Below are positions 34,087 to 43,697 of a stretch of 52,072 nt of DNA, piece by piece. How positions within the stretch are numbered: the stretch's first letter is position 1; each line of letters begins with the position of its first letter. Where the stretch lies: the NCBI RefSeq assembly GCF_001999305.1, contig NZ_MLHQ01000003.1, positions 1-52,072 of the forward strand. The letters are read 5' to 3'. Made by a program: the position numbers and the translations under genes. This DNA comes from Rodentibacter myodis. GTDB taxonomy: Bacteria > Pseudomonadota > Gammaproteobacteria > Enterobacterales > Pasteurellaceae. Under the pieces are notes generated by a model. That model was given only the letters and a program-made list of their open reading frames with translations. It searched no databases and was not told where the DNA came from.

Positions 34087-34719
34087 ATGCACGGAAAATT
34101 TATCGTGATTGAAGGCTTGGAAGGTGCGGGAAAAAGCACGGCACATCAATCGGTGGTGGCGATTTTAAAAGAATTGGGAGTTCAAGATGTGGTGTTTACC
34201 CGCGAACCAGGCGGCACACCTTTGGCGGAAAAATTACGTCAGCTGATTAAGCACGAAAATGAAGAGCCGGTAACCGATAAAGCGGAATTATTAATGCTTT
34301 ATGCGGCACGAATTCAGTTGGTCGAAAATGTGATTAAACCGGCACTTGCTCAAGGAAAATGGGTCGTAGGCGATCGTCACGATATGTCATCGCAGGCTTA
34401 TCAGGGCGGGGGTCGTCAGCTTGATACAGATTTTATGCAAACCTTAAAAGAAGCGGTTTTAGGTGATTTTGAACCGGATCTCACCCTCTATTTGGATATC
34501 GATCCTGCCGTTGGTTTAGCGCGCGCCCGTGGACGTGGTGAACTGGATCGTATTGAACAAATGAATTTGGATTTTTTTCATCGTACCCGCACCCGTTATT
34601 TGGAATTAGTTAAAAATAACCCGAAAGCGGTAATGATTAATGCCGAACAAAATATTGACCAAGTGCGTGCCGATATTGAAACTGCGGTCAAAAATTGGTG
34701 GAAATATAACGAAAAATGA
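34087..34719 (+). CDS. tmk: Thymidylate kinase
   Basis: Tmk phosphorylates dTMP to dTDP for DNA synthesis. The 210 residues show the P-loop GLEGAGKST (10-18), [15 protein letters not shown], the substrate-binding segment [18 protein letters not shown] and the lid [12 protein letters not shown]. The ATG at 34087 starts one base after the mltG stop; the longer frame from 34021 overlaps mltG. It overlaps holB by four bases (ATGA), indicating translational coupling. Confidence 0.97.
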   Translation: MHGKFIVIEGLEGAGKSTAHQSVVAILKELGVQDVVFTREPGGTPLAEKLRQLIKHENEEPVTDKAELLMLYAARIQLVENVIKPALAQGKWVVGDRHDMSSQAYQGGGRQLDTDFMQTLKEAVLGDFEPDLTLYLDIDPAVGLARARGRGELDRIEQMNLDFFHRTRTRYLELVKNNPKAVMINAEQNIDQVRADIETAVKNWWKYNEK

Positions 34720-35708
34720 CCGCACTTTATCCTTGGCTTACGCCCACTTATAGCAAAATCACCCGAACTTTTTCCGAAGGATTAGGCCATCACGCCATCT
34801 TGATAAAATCCGATCAAGGGCTGGGGATTGAAACATTATTTGAAGCACTTTCCCACCGAATAATGTGTACCAATCCACAAGGTAGCGAACCTTGCGGACA
34901 ATGTCATTCTTGTCATTTAATGCAGGCGCATAGTCATCCTGATTACCACGAATTGCGATCGATTGAAGGCAAAGATATTGGTATCGATCAAGTACGGGAA
35001 ATGAATGAAATTGTGTCGCAACACGCACAACAAAGCGGTAATAAAGTGGTTTATATTGAAGGGGCGGAACGTTTAACGGAAGCTGCCGCCAACGCCTTAT
35101 TGAAAACCTTGGAAGAACCCCGTCCCAATACGTATTTTTTGTTGCAGGCAGAAAGTTCCGCCTCTTTATTAGCCACCATTTATAGCCGTTGCCAAGTGTG
35201 GACATTACCTGTACCAAGCAAGCAAATGGCACAAGATTGGTTGCAAACACAGAATAGCGGCGAAAGTGTGGTTAATTCTGACGATATTTCTACCGCACTT
35301 GCGATGAATTTGGGTCGCCCATTACTTGCTTTGGAAACGCTACAACAAGGATTGATTGAGCAACGCAAAAATTTCTTACGACAATTTTGGATTTTTTACC
35401 GCCGCCGTTCGCCTTTGGAATTGCTCCCTTTGTTTGATAAAGAACATTACATACGGCAAGTGGATTGGATTTTAGCTTTTCTTAGCGACAGTTTGAAACA
35501 TAAGCTCGACATTAATGATCATCGTCAAGTTGCCGATTTAGCACGTGGCGTAGAACAATTTAGTGGTGAGCAAACCGCATTAGGATTATTGCAGGCTATT
35601 AAAATTATGCAGAAAGTGCGGTCGGATTTACGCTCAATTAACGGCGTGAATGTTGAATTAATATTATTGGACGGATTAACCAAGTTAGTCACAGAAGTCT
35701 TTAAATAG
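34716..35708 (+). CDS. holB: DNA polymerase III delta-prime subunit
   Basis: This clamp-loader subunit has 330 residues. A degenerate P-loop region ([13 protein letters not shown]) is followed by the zinc module with Cys51, Cys60, Cys63 and Cys66. The AAA+ core has [34 protein letters not shown] and [13 protein letters not shown]. It overlaps tmk (ATGA), the common tmk-holB arrangement. Confidence 0.96.
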   Translation: MTALYPWLTPTYSKITRTFSEGLGHHAILIKSDQGLGIETLFEALSHRIMCTNPQGSEPCGQCHSCHLMQAHSHPDYHELRSIEGKDIGIDQVREMNEIVSQHAQQSGNKVVYIEGAERLTEAAANALLKTLEEPRPNTYFLLQAESSASLLATIYSRCQVWTLPVPSKQMAQDWLQTQNSGESVVNSDDISTALAMNLGRPLLALETLQQGLIEQRKNFLRQFWIFYRRRSPLELLPLFDKEHYIRQVDWILAFLSDSLKHKLDINDHRQVADLARGVEQFSGEQTALGLLQAIKIMQKVRSDLRSINGVNVELILLDGLTKLVTEVFK

Positions 35709-35758
35709 AATGATTGATGTTTTTTCTCTAAAGAGAAGTAAGGAAAATAAAATAAAAT

Positions 35759-36541
35759 ATGTTTATTGTTGATTCCCACTGCCATTTAGATGCACTGGAT
35801 TATGAAAATTTACACAAAAACATTGCAGATGTAGTTGAAAAAGCCTATGCACGCGATGTTAAACACTTACTTGCCATTGGTGTAACGTTAAGCCGTTTTG
35901 AAAAAGCCTATGAGACATTGAGCCAATTTGACAATGTGTCATTGGCTTGTGGCGTTCACCCTTTGGATTTTGAAGAAGAACCTTATGATAGCGAGCGTTT
36001 ATTTCGTTTAGCGCAGGATAAAAAAGTGATCGCCATTGGTGAAATCGGCTTGGATTATTATTACAGTGCCGACAATAAAGAAGCACAACAACAGGTGTTT
36101 GCCGATCAAATTAATATTGCCAATCGACTGGATAAACCCGTGATTATTCATACCCGCTCGGCAGGCGATGATACTATTTCTATGTTACGGGAAAATCACG
36201 CAGAAAAATGCGGTGGCGTGATTCATTGTTTTACGGAAACCTTAGATTTCGCCAAAAAAGCCTTGGATTTAGGCTTTTATATTTCTTGTTCCGGCATTAT
36301 CACCTTTAAAAATGCCGAAGCCATTCGTGAAGCCATTCGCTATGTGCCGGCAGATCGTTTGTTGGTAGAAACGGATTCACCTTATCTTGCCCCTGTGCCA
36401 TATCGAGGAAAAGAAAATCAACCGGCTTACACAAGGGAAGTTTGCGAATATGTGGCAACCTTAAAAGGGCTTTCTACGGAAGAATTTGCACGGCTTACCA
36501 CGCAAAACTTCGAGCGTTTATTTAAAATTCGTGTAGAATAA
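35759..36541 (+). CDS. TatD-family metal-dependent hydrolase (YcfH-like)
   Basis: This is a 260-residue amidohydrolase-fold protein with metal ligands in [43 protein letters not shown] and [11 protein letters not shown]. Its place after holB matches YcfH in enterobacteria. Family members act as DNases or quality-control deacylases; the physiological substrate is uncertain. Confidence 0.92.
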   Translation: MFIVDSHCHLDALDYENLHKNIADVVEKAYARDVKHLLAIGVTLSRFEKAYETLSQFDNVSLACGVHPLDFEEEPYDSERLFRLAQDKKVIAIGEIGLDYYYSADNKEAQQQVFADQINIANRLDKPVIIHTRSAGDDTISMLRENHAEKCGGVIHCFTETLDFAKKALDLGFYISCSGIITFKNAEAIREAIRYVPADRLLVETDSPYLAPVPYRGKENQPAYTREVCEYVATLKGLSTEEFARLTTQNFERLFKIRVE

Positions 36542-36568
36542 ATGCTCAATTTTTATAAAGGAAACGTA

Positions 36569-37093
36569 ATGCGTAAATTTTTTAAATATTTTTTATTTTT
36601 GGTTGTATTTGTTTTCCACGGTTTTATGTTTTCCGCGGTGAACTATGTTTTTCCTCACTATGATGTAACGCGGGTAACCGGCGTGGAAGTCAAACGGGTG
36701 GATAAAGACGGTCCGATCACCAAATCCAATCCGGCGGACGGCCCGACCCGTGATGTGTATTACATCAACACGCAAAATGATGACGGAAAAATTATGGTAT
36801 ATCGTAACGAAGATACCCGCTGGGGTTTTCCGTTTTACTTTAAATTCGGCTCGGCAAATTTACAGGCTCAGGCACAAGCCTTGGGGAATGAAAACAAATT
36901 GGTTCAAATAAAATACTACGGTTGGCGTTTGACAATGTTTGATGAATTTCGCAATGCGGTTTCGGTGAAAGAAATTGGTGGCGATGTAACACCAAGTCAT
37001 CCTATTTTATCTTGGGTGTTTTATGCGTTTTTATTGATGACATTCTTCCTTTCTATTCAATTTGTCCGTGGCTGGTTTGACAGCGAAAACTAA
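36569..37093 (+). CDS. DUF1523-family membrane protein
   Basis: This 174-residue protein has an N-terminal membrane helix (KYFLFLVVFVFHGFMF), a periplasmic-looking middle and a C-terminal helix (ILSWVFYAFLLMTFFLSIQF). The middle segment VYYINTQNDDGKIMVYRNED followed by TRWGFPFYFKFGSANLQ is typical of DUF1523. The ATG at 36569 is chosen because AAAGGAAA precedes it; 36542 directly abuts the tatD stop. Function unknown. Confidence 0.8.
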   Translation: MRKFFKYFLFLVVFVFHGFMFSAVNYVFPHYDVTRVTGVEVKRVDKDGPITKSNPADGPTRDVYYINTQNDDGKIMVYRNEDTRWGFPFYFKFGSANLQAQAQALGNENKLVQIKYYGWRLTMFDEFRNAVSVKEIGGDVTPSHPILSWVFYAFLLMTFFLSIQFVRGWFDSEN

Positions 37094-37108
37094 ATTCACT
37101 TCTTCTTA

Positions 37109-37136
37109 AAAGTGCGGTTAAATTTGACCGCACTTT
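37109..37136. terminator. USS pair after the DUF1523 gene
   Basis: AAAGTGCGGT (37109-37118) and ACCGCACTTT (37127-37136) form a 10-bp stem with an 8-base loop. The T-tail is short. Confidence 0.6.
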
Positions 37137-37177
37137 GTCAACGTAAACCAATCTATCAAGTCAGTGAGAATAATATT

Positions 37178-38470
37178 ATGAGTTTATTTGCAGCGATTTT
37201 AGTATTAATGGTGTTAATTGTTATCAGTGCAATCGTGTCGTCTGCCGAAATTTCTTTGGCAGGAGCTCGTCGCATCAAACTGCAAAATATGGCAAATGAA
37301 GGAAATATAAAAGCCGTATTAGTTCTTAAACTGCAAGAGCAGCCGGGACGTTTTATTACCGTAGTGCAAATAGGGCTAAATATGGTTGCTATTTTAGGCG
37401 GGATGATTGGTGAAGCGGATATTAGCCTGCATTTGCAACAATTTTTGCAAGAATACACACAAGCTACTTGGGTGGAATCCGCTTCTTCTTGGATTGCTTT
37501 CTTTTTAGTGACCAGTTCCTTTATTCTTTTGGCAGATCTGATGCCGAAACGTCTTGCCTTAATTAATCCTGAAGCAGTGGCATTGCGTACTGTTGGAATA
37601 ATGCAAGTGTTAATTTTCTTATTAAAACCGATTGTTTGGATATTTGATGGGTTGTCAAATGTGCTTTTCAAACTTTTCGGTGTTTCTACCCTGCGTGATG
37701 ACAATATGACTTCTGCAGATATTGTCGCCGTGGTGGAAGCCGGGGCGGAAGCAGGCGTGTTAAAAACCGAGCAGCATTATCTGATTGAAAATATTTTTGA
37801 TATGCAGGAACGTACTGTTACTTCAACAATGACCACGCGTGAAAACATTGTGTATTTAGACCGCACTTTTAGCCGGCAAGAAGTGATGGATACCTTGTCC
37901 CGTGATTCCCACTCTAAACTTGTTATTTGTGACAAAAGCCTTGATAAAATTCTAGGCTATGTGGAATCCCACACGTTATTGACGATGTATCTGCAAAATG
38001 TCGATGTGTCGCTTACTGATCCAAGACTTTTACGTAAAGCCTTGTTTGTGCCGGATACGCTTTCGCTTTATGAAGTGTTGGAATTATTCAAATCAACCGG
38101 TGAAGATTTTGCCGTGATCGTGAATGAATATGCTCTGGTGGTGGGGATTGTCACCCTTAATGACGTGATGAGCATTGTGATGGGCGAATTAGTCTCTAAT
38201 GAAGAAGAGCAAATAGTCAGCCGTGATGAAAATTCTTGGCTTATTGACGGCGCAACACCGCTTGAAGATGTAATGCGGGCATTGGGTATTGAATCTTTCC
38301 CCAATGAAGAACATTACGAGACGATCAGCGGATTTATGATGTATATGTTGCGTAAAATTCCGAAAAAAACCGATTCGTTAATTTATGATAAATATAAATT
38401 TGAAGTGATTGATACGGAAAATTTCAAGATCGATCAAATCCTTGTGTCATTGGTGAAAGAGGGTGAGTAA
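37178..38470 (+). CDS. CNNM/CBS-domain transporter, PaeA (YtfL)-like polyamine exporter
   Basis: This inner-membrane protein of 430 residues has an N-terminal CNNM (DUF21) domain with about four helices, two CBS domains and a C-terminal CorC_HlyC domain. Close similarity to E. coli YtfL runs throughout, for example VVQIGLNMVAILGG, ITLNDVM-type VTLNDVMSIVMGELV, DENSWLIDGATPLEDVMRAL and GFMMYMLRKIPKKTDS. YtfL was renamed PaeA for export of cadaverine and putrescine. The ATG at 37178 (MSLFAAIL) starts the first helix; the longer frame from 37112 runs into the USS hairpin. Ion or polyamine specificity here is inferred. Confidence 0.82.
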   Translation: MSLFAAILVLMVLIVISAIVSSAEISLAGARRIKLQNMANEGNIKAVLVLKLQEQPGRFITVVQIGLNMVAILGGMIGEADISLHLQQFLQEYTQATWVESASSWIAFFLVTSSFILLADLMPKRLALINPEAVALRTVGIMQVLIFLLKPIVWIFDGLSNVLFKLFGVSTLRDDNMTSADIVAVVEAGAEAGVLKTEQHYLIENIFDMQERTVTSTMTTRENIVYLDRTFSRQEVMDTLSRDSHSKLVICDKSLDKILGYVESHTLLTMYLQNVDVSLTDPRLLRKALFVPDTLSLYEVLELFKSTGEDFAVIVNEYALVVGIVTLNDVMSIVMGELVSNEEEQIVSRDENSWLIDGATPLEDVMRALGIESFPNEEHYETISGFMMYMLRKIPKKTDSLIYDKYKFEVIDTENFKIDQILVSLVKEGE

Positions 38471-38483
38471 ATCAGGCTCTTTC

Positions 38484-38511
38484 TTGCTTAATCCCCCGCA
38501 GCCAGTATAAT
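38484..38511 (+). promoter_or_regulatory. Promoter for the lipoprotein gene
   Basis: TTGCTT (38484-38489) and a consensus TATAAT (38506-38511) are separated by 16 bases, 36 bases before the lipoprotein start. Confidence 0.6.
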
Positions 38512-38547
38512 GGCGGCGGTTTTTGTTATATCAAAATAGGAATGACT

Positions 38548-39078
38548 ATGTTTAAAAAAATTGCCGTATTATTATTTTCTATTACGCTTGCAGCCTGTTC
38601 CTCCGTTTCTTCAATCACATCACATATTCCTTTTATGGGAAACGACAAAAAAGTGATTGATTTAGACAAAGATAAAATCGATCAAAAATCTTATGCGGCG
38701 GCTTATGAAGCAACCGTGGCGACCTATAAAGGACGCGTCAATGAAAATTTCTATGTGGATAATTTTGCCAGCGGTGCAAACGACTGGTATTTAGGCCGCA
38801 TTTTAGTACCGACAAAACAAATTCAAGACAAACTTTACACCGGCGGACACGATTCCGATGTGTATGCTTATTATAGCGGCGTGTTGCACGCAGAAGCCTT
38901 ACAAAATAATTTTAACCGTTTAAGCCCGACTTGCTGGAGCAAATTGGATTCGCCAAGTGTGACTCAAGGCATTTACGATGCAATGCGTGATCTGAAAAAA
39001 GGCAAAGAGCGTGGTGAAAATGATGAGTACATTGCAAAAGGCAGTGACGAGTTGTTAAAGGTTTGTACATCTAAATAA
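38548..39078 (+). CDS. Putative outer-membrane-directed lipoprotein
   Basis: The 176 residues have a lipoprotein signal (FSITLAAC, lipobox LAAC with Cys17). The mature part has no domain I recognise; the motifs YKGRVNENFYVDNFASGANDWYLGR and LSPTCWSKLDSPSVTQGIYDAM (first as GRVNENFYVDNFASGANDW) look conserved and globular. The ATG at 38548 is chosen because AGGAA lies just upstream; the in-frame ATG at 38542 overlaps it. It has its own promoter and terminator. Confidence 0.75.
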   Translation: MFKKIAVLLFSITLAACSSVSSITSHIPFMGNDKKVIDLDKDKIDQKSYAAAYEATVATYKGRVNENFYVDNFASGANDWYLGRILVPTKQIQDKLYTGGHDSDVYAYYSGVLHAEALQNNFNRLSPTCWSKLDSPSVTQGIYDAMRDLKKGKERGENDEYIAKGSDELLKVCTSK

Positions 39079-39084
39079 TTAATG

Positions 39085-39123
39085 AACTGTTGGTGGGGAT
39101 TCCATCAGCAGTTTTTCTTTTTC
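39085..39123 (+). terminator. Terminator after the lipoprotein gene
   Basis: AACTGTTGGTGG (39085-39096) pairs with CCATCAGCAGTT (39102-39113), including two G-T pairs, followed by TTTCTTTTTC. It ends 24 bases before fruB, so fruBKA transcription must come from a close promoter or readthrough. Confidence 0.75.
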
Positions 39124-39146
39124 TAAATCTTGGACAAGGAGTAAGA

Positions 39147-40673
39147 ATGTTAGAACTTTCGGAAAGCAACATTCATTTAAATGCCAATGCACAAAGCAAG
39201 CAGCAAGCGATTGAAATGGCAGCCGCCGCTTTGGAAAACGCAGGCAATGTGGAAAGTGGGTATTTGCAGGGAATGCTCGGCCGTGAACAGCAAACGTCAA
39301 CCTTCTTAGGAAATGGTATAGCCATTCCGCATGGTACGTTAGAAACCCGTTCAATGGTGAAAAAAACCGGCGTGCAAGTATTTCAATTTCCGCAAGGTAT
39401 TGATTGGGGCGAAGGCAACATTGCTTATGTGGTGATCGGCATTGCCGCCCGTTCTGACGAACATTTGGCATTATTACGTCAATTAACCCACGTATTGGGA
39501 GATGAAGATACCGCCGCAAAATTAGCCAACATCACCGATGTTGCCCAATTCCGTGCAATTTTAATGGGCGAATCTATCGAAGCCTTTACCATTCCTGAAG
39601 AAAATATTCATTTGGATGTCAACACGCAAAGTTTATTAACCTTAGTGGCGATGAATGCCGCACAATTAAAAACACAAAGTGCGGTTGAAAATAGCTTTGT
39701 TTCCGAAGTGATCGGCAATGCCGCCCTGCCGTTAGGCAAGGGACTTTGGATCACCGATGCCGTTTCGGGCAATTTAAAAAACGCCTTGGCATTTAGCCGT
39801 GCCAAAACCATTTTTAATCATAACGGTAAAGCCGTGAAAGGGGTTATTACGGTTTCCGCCGTGAATGAGGCGATAAATCCGACTTTAGCCCGTTTATTGG
39901 AAGAAAACACCCAAAGTGCCTTATTAAGTGGAAATTCCGGCGATATTTTGACCGCACTTTTAGGGGAAGAAACAACCGCCACTCAATCGGCGGAAAGTGC
40001 GGATGTCGGCGGTGCGGTAGTGGGAACCTTCACGATTCGTAACGAACACGGTTTACACGCCCGTCCGAGTGCCAATTTAGTCAATGAAGTGAAAAAATTT
40101 ACCTCAAAAATCACCGTGCAAAATCTGACCCGTGGTGGGGAGCCGGTGAGTGCGAAAAGTTTGATGAAAATTGTCGCATTAGGTGTCACACAAGGTCATC
40201 GTTTACGTTTTGTGGCTGAAGGTGAAGATGCCCGACAAGCGATGGAAGCCTTGGGGAAAGTCATTGCGGAAGGATTAGGGGAAAATGTATCTGCCGTACC
40301 GCCAGCCGAACCTGACAGTATTGTCGTTATGGGCGAACAACCTTCCACAGCCACAGTGGCAGAAGATAACAGCTTACCTTCCGATGCCATTGAAGCGGTC
40401 TTTGTAATCAACAATGAACACGGCTTGCACGCCCGTCCGAGTGCGGTATTGGTGAACGAAGTGAAAAAATATAATGCTTCCGTTGCGGTGCAAAATCTTG
40501 ATCGTGATTCCCAGTTGGTGAGTGCGAAAAGTTTAATGAAAATCGTCGCGTTAGGTGTAGTAAAAGGCACTCGTTTACGCTTTGTTGCCACAGGCGAACA
40601 AGCGAAAGAAGCCATTGAGGGTATTCGTCTTGCCATTGAATCCGGTCTTGGCGAAGGGAAAGGAGAAGAATAA
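39147..40673 (+). CDS. fruB: Fructose PTS diphosphoryl transfer protein with two HPr domains
   Basis: FruB relays phosphate from enzyme I to FruA. The 508 residues are longer than E. coli FruB (376). Domain order: EIIA-Fru (1-145, active His62 in GIAIPHGT), a middle domain (about 150-280), then two tandem HPr-like domains. Their active His304 and His428 both lie in EHGLHARPSA, and both repeat VSAKSLMKIVALGV. The duplicated HPr is a recent-looking tandem repeat at DNA level. AAGGAG precedes the ATG at 39147. The gene overlaps fruK by one base (TAATG). Confidence 0.95.
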   Translation: MLELSESNIHLNANAQSKQQAIEMAAAALENAGNVESGYLQGMLGREQQTSTFLGNGIAIPHGTLETRSMVKKTGVQVFQFPQGIDWGEGNIAYVVIGIAARSDEHLALLRQLTHVLGDEDTAAKLANITDVAQFRAILMGESIEAFTIPEENIHLDVNTQSLLTLVAMNAAQLKTQSAVENSFVSEVIGNAALPLGKGLWITDAVSGNLKNALAFSRAKTIFNHNGKAVKGVITVSAVNEAINPTLARLLEENTQSALLSGNSGDILTALLGEETTATQSAESADVGGAVVGTFTIRNEHGLHARPSANLVNEVKKFTSKITVQNLTRGGEPVSAKSLMKIVALGVTQGHRLRFVAEGEDARQAMEALGKVIAEGLGENVSAVPPAEPDSIVVMGEQPSTATVAEDNSLPSDAIEAVFVINNEHGLHARPSAVLVNEVKKYNASVAVQNLDRDSQLVSAKSLMKIVALGVVKGTRLRFVATGEQAKEAIEGIRLAIESGLGEGKGEE

Positions 40674-41614
40674 TGGCAAAAGTGGCAACTATTACATTAA
40701 ATACAGCTTATGATTTGGTCGGGCGTTTGGCACGCATTGAATTAGGCGAAGTCAACACCGTTGAAACCCTTGGGCTTTTCCCTGCCGGAAAAGGGATTAA
40801 TGTGGCAAAAGTGCTGAAGGATTTAGGCACAGATGTTGCGGTAGGCGGTTTTTTAGGTGAAGACAATGTAGGGGACTTTGAGCAACTGTTCAAAAAACAA
40901 GAGTTGGAAGATAAATTTCACCGTGTTGCTGGCAAAACCCGCATTAATGTAAAAATCACGGAAACCGAGGCGGATGTCACCGACTTAAATTTCCTTGGTT
41001 ATGAAATTAGTCCGCAGGCGTGGCAACAATTTGCCGCCGATTCTCTGGCATATTGTTTAGATTATGACATCGTTGCCGTGTGCGGAAGTTTGCCCCGTGG
41101 TGTTACGCCGGAATTATTTGCCGAATGGTTAAATCAACTTCATCAAGCCGGTGTGAAAGTGGTATTAGACAGTAGCAATGCCGCCTTGACAGCCGGTTTA
41201 AAAGCCCATCCTTGGTTGGTGAAACCAAATCACCGAGAACTGGAAGCGTGGGTGGGGCATTCACTTAATAATGAAGAAGAAATCATCAATGCCGCACAAA
41301 AATTGAAAGCACAAGGCATTGAAAATGTGATTATTTCGAGGGGCGCGGAAGGATCGCTTTGGATTAATAACGAAGGCATTGTGAAAGCACAGCCGCCAAA
41401 ATGTGAAAACGTGGTGAGTACGGTGGGAGCCGGTGATTCGATGGTGGCAGGCTTAATTTATGGTATTGAACAAGGTTTATCAAAAAACGAAACCTTAGCA
41501 TTTGCCAGTGCCGTATCTGCATTTGCCGTTTCACAAAGCAATGTTGGTGTCAGCGATCCGGCACTGCTTAACCCCATTTTAAACCAAGTGAAAATCACTG
41601 TGATTGAAGGATAA
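40673..41614 (+). CDS. fruK: 1-phosphofructokinase
   Basis: FruK phosphorylates fructose-1-phosphate to fructose-1,6-bisphosphate. The 313 residues show the PfkB features: TLNTAYDLVGRL at the N-terminus, FPAGKGINVAKVLKDLG for substrate binding and STVGAGDSMVAGLIYG with the catalytic Asp. Translationally coupled to fruB by a one-base overlap and followed after 4 bases by fruA. Confidence 0.96.
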   Translation: MAKVATITLNTAYDLVGRLARIELGEVNTVETLGLFPAGKGINVAKVLKDLGTDVAVGGFLGEDNVGDFEQLFKKQELEDKFHRVAGKTRINVKITETEADVTDLNFLGYEISPQAWQQFAADSLAYCLDYDIVAVCGSLPRGVTPELFAEWLNQLHQAGVKVVLDSSNAALTAGLKAHPWLVKPNHRELEAWVGHSLNNEEEIINAAQKLKAQGIENVIISRGAEGSLWINNEGIVKAQPPKCENVVSTVGAGDSMVAGLIYGIEQGLSKNETLAFASAVSAFAVSQSNVGVSDPALLNPILNQVKITVIEG

Positions 41615-41618
41615 GAGA

Positions 41619-43292
41619 ATGAAGTTATTTTTAACCCAATCAGACAACGTGGGCAACGCAAAAGCCTACTTATTACGTGAAATATTTCGTACTGCGGCGC
41701 AGAAAGCCAATGTTTCAATCGTTGAAAATGCCGCAGAGGCAGATCTTGCGTTGGTGTTTGGTTCAACATTACCGAACAATGCGGCATTAGTGGGCAAAAA
41801 AGTGTTTATGGTGGGCGTTGATATTGCAATGATTTCACCGGAAGTTACCCTCGCCAATGCAATAGCGAACGGTGTCGATTATGTTGCACCGAAAAGTGCG
41901 GTCGGTTTTGGCGGTGTTTCCGGTGTGAAAAATATCGTGGCGGTGACCGCTTGCCCTACCGGCGTGGCGCATACTTTTATGTCTGCCGAAGCCATTGAAG
42001 CCTATGGGAAAAAACAAGGTTGGAACGTGAAAGTGGAAACACGTGGTCAAGTGGGCGCAGGCAATGAAATTACCGCAGAAGAAGTGGCTGCGGCAGATCT
42101 TGTGTTTGTGGCAGCGGATATTGATGTGCCGTTGGATAAATTCAAAGGAAAACCGATGTACCGCACTTCAACAGGACTTGCTTTAAAGAAAACCGCACAA
42201 GAATTTGACAAAGCCTTTAAAGAAGCAAAAGTGTTTGAAGGCGGCAATGCAAAAGCGACAGATGCGGAACAAAGCGGCGAGAAAAAAGGCGTTTATAAAC
42301 ACTTGATGACCGGTGTGTCCCATATGTTGCCATTGGTGGTGGCGGGGGGATTATTAATCGCCATTTCCTTTATGTTCGGCATTGAAGCCTTTAAAGATGA
42401 AACCATTTTCCACGGTATTCCGAAAGCCTTAATGGACATCGGCGGCGGAGCAGCCTTCCATTTGATGATCGCAGTCTTTACCGGTTATGTGGCGTTCTCA
42501 ATTGCGGATCGCCCGGGACTTGCGGTGGGGCTTATCGGCGGTATGCTCGCTACCACGGCAGGGGCGGGTATTTTAGGCGGTATCGTTGCCGGTTTCCTTG
42601 CGGGTTATGTGGTGAAAGGTTTAAATCTCATCATTAAATTACCGGCAAGTTTGACTTCATTAAAACCGATTTTAATTTTACCGCTCTTGGGAACGCTAAT
42701 CGTTGGCTTGGCAATGCTTTATGTTATCAACCCACCGGTTGCTCAAATTATGAATGCTTTGAGCGAGTGGTTAAAATCGATGGGCGAAGTGAATGCCATG
42801 GTGCTAGGAACTTTAATCGGTGCGATGATGTGTATTGATATGGGCGGGCCGGTCAACAAAGCAGCATATACTTTCTCGGTAGGGATGATTGCATCGCAAG
42901 TTTATACGCCAATGGCGGCGGCAATGGCAGCAGGAATGGTACCGCCAATCGGTATGGCGATTGCCACTTGGATTGCGCGCAGTAAATTTACCGCAAATCA
43001 ACGTGATGCGGGGAAAGCCTCTTTCGTATTGGGTTTATGTTTTATTTCCGAGGGAGCATTGCCTTTTGTGGCGGCCGATCCAATTCGTGTGATTATCAGT
43101 TCGGTAATTGGCGGTGCGACGGCTGGGGCGATTTCAATGGCGTCCGATATTTCATTACAAGCGCCACACGGCGGTTTGTTTGTCATTCCGTTTGTTTCCG
43201 AGCCAATGCGTTATTTAGCGGCGATTGCGGCGGGTGCATTAATTACCGGTGTGATTTATGCCTTAATTAAACCGAAAGTAACGGCGGAATAA
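41619..43292 (+). CDS. fruA: Fructose-specific PTS EIIB'BC
   Basis: FruA imports fructose and phosphorylates it at C1. The 557 residues comprise a non-catalytic B' domain (1-100), a B domain with active Cys112 (VAVTACPTGVAHTF), and a C domain with about eight to ten helices from residue 220 on (HMLPLVVAGGLLIAISFMFG; MCIDMGGPVNKAAYTF). The ATG at 41619 (MKLFLTQSD) follows AAGGATAAGAG; the in-frame start at 41604 lies within fruK. A USS encoding KSAVG sits at the B'/B linker. Confidence 0.96.
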   Translation: MKLFLTQSDNVGNAKAYLLREIFRTAAQKANVSIVENAAEADLALVFGSTLPNNAALVGKKVFMVGVDIAMISPEVTLANAIANGVDYVAPKSAVGFGGVSGVKNIVAVTACPTGVAHTFMSAEAIEAYGKKQGWNVKVETRGQVGAGNEITAEEVAAADLVFVAADIDVPLDKFKGKPMYRTSTGLALKKTAQEFDKAFKEAKVFEGGNAKATDAEQSGEKKGVYKHLMTGVSHMLPLVVAGGLLIAISFMFGIEAFKDETIFHGIPKALMDIGGGAAFHLMIAVFTGYVAFSIADRPGLAVGLIGGMLATTAGAGILGGIVAGFLAGYVVKGLNLIIKLPASLTSLKPILILPLLGTLIVGLAMLYVINPPVAQIMNALSEWLKSMGEVNAMVLGTLIGAMMCIDMGGPVNKAAYTFSVGMIASQVYTPMAAAMAAGMVPPIGMAIATWIARSKFTANQRDAGKASFVLGLCFISEGALPFVAADPIRVIISSVIGGATAGAISMASDISLQAPHGGLFVIPFVSEPMRYLAAIAAGALITGVIYALIKPKVTAE

Positions 43293-43309
43293 TCGCGAAA
43301 TGATCAATG

Positions 43310-43367
43310 AAAAGTGCGGTTGTTTTTTCTAAAATTTTAAAACGTCAGAAAATTTAACCGCACTTTT
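43310..43367. terminator. Wide-loop USS pair between fruA and sdhE
   Basis: AAAAGTGCGGTT (43310-43321) and AACCGCACTTTT (43356-43367) are perfect complements but 34 bases apart, so termination is uncertain. Confidence 0.5.
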
Positions 43368-43380
43368 GCTTGGAGGAAAG

Positions 43381-43638
43381 ATGGAAAAATACAATAAACT
43401 TCGTATTGAATGGGATTGTCGGCGCGGAATGTTAGAGTTGGATAAAATTATTATGCCTTTTTACCAACAACATTTTGACCAACTGCCGGATACACAAAAA
43501 GATATTTTCATTCGCTTGCTTGCCAGTACGGATTTGCAACTGTTTTCTTGGTTTTTTAATCGGGGAAGATCCGAAGATACCGAGTTGCAAAATATGGTGG
43601 AATATATTCAAAGGGTACAAAAAATTCCTACGGCGTAA
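43381..43638 (+). CDS. sdhE: FAD assembly factor SdhE (CptB/YgfY family)
   Basis: This 85-residue protein helps attach FAD to succinate dehydrogenase or fumarate reductase flavoproteins. The family motif RGxxE is at Arg15-Gly16 to Glu19 (DCRRGMLELDKI), and FxxLL-type IFIRLLASTDLQLFSWF follows. GGAGG precedes the ATG at 43381. It is the last housekeeping gene before the secretion island. Confidence 0.88.
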   Translation: MEKYNKLRIEWDCRRGMLELDKIIMPFYQQHFDQLPDTQKDIFIRLLASTDLQLFSWFFNRGRSEDTELQNMVEYIQRVQKIPTA

Positions 43639-43697
43639 TTTACCCTTTTAGCGCTTTTTAGGTTAACTAGTTTTTAAATTTAGAATAAAGGACATTT

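Noticed and set aside
34759-35250. 163-codon minus-strand frame opposite holB
   Set aside because: It is a shadow of the holB coding frame; the zinc and AAA+ motifs are on the plus strand.
37156-37704. 182-codon minus-strand frame opposite the PaeA-like gene
   Set aside because: It is antisense to a clear CNNM domain, with low-complexity Thr/Ile/Ala content typical of shadows of membrane helices.
39079-39519. 146-codon minus-strand frame opposite fruB
   Set aside because: It lies fully antisense to the strongly conserved EIIA domain and has no recognisable protein features or start signal.
40196-40636. 146-codon minus-strand frame opposite the second HPr domain
   Set aside because: The repeat seen in it is only the reverse complement of the duplicated HPr coding sequence.
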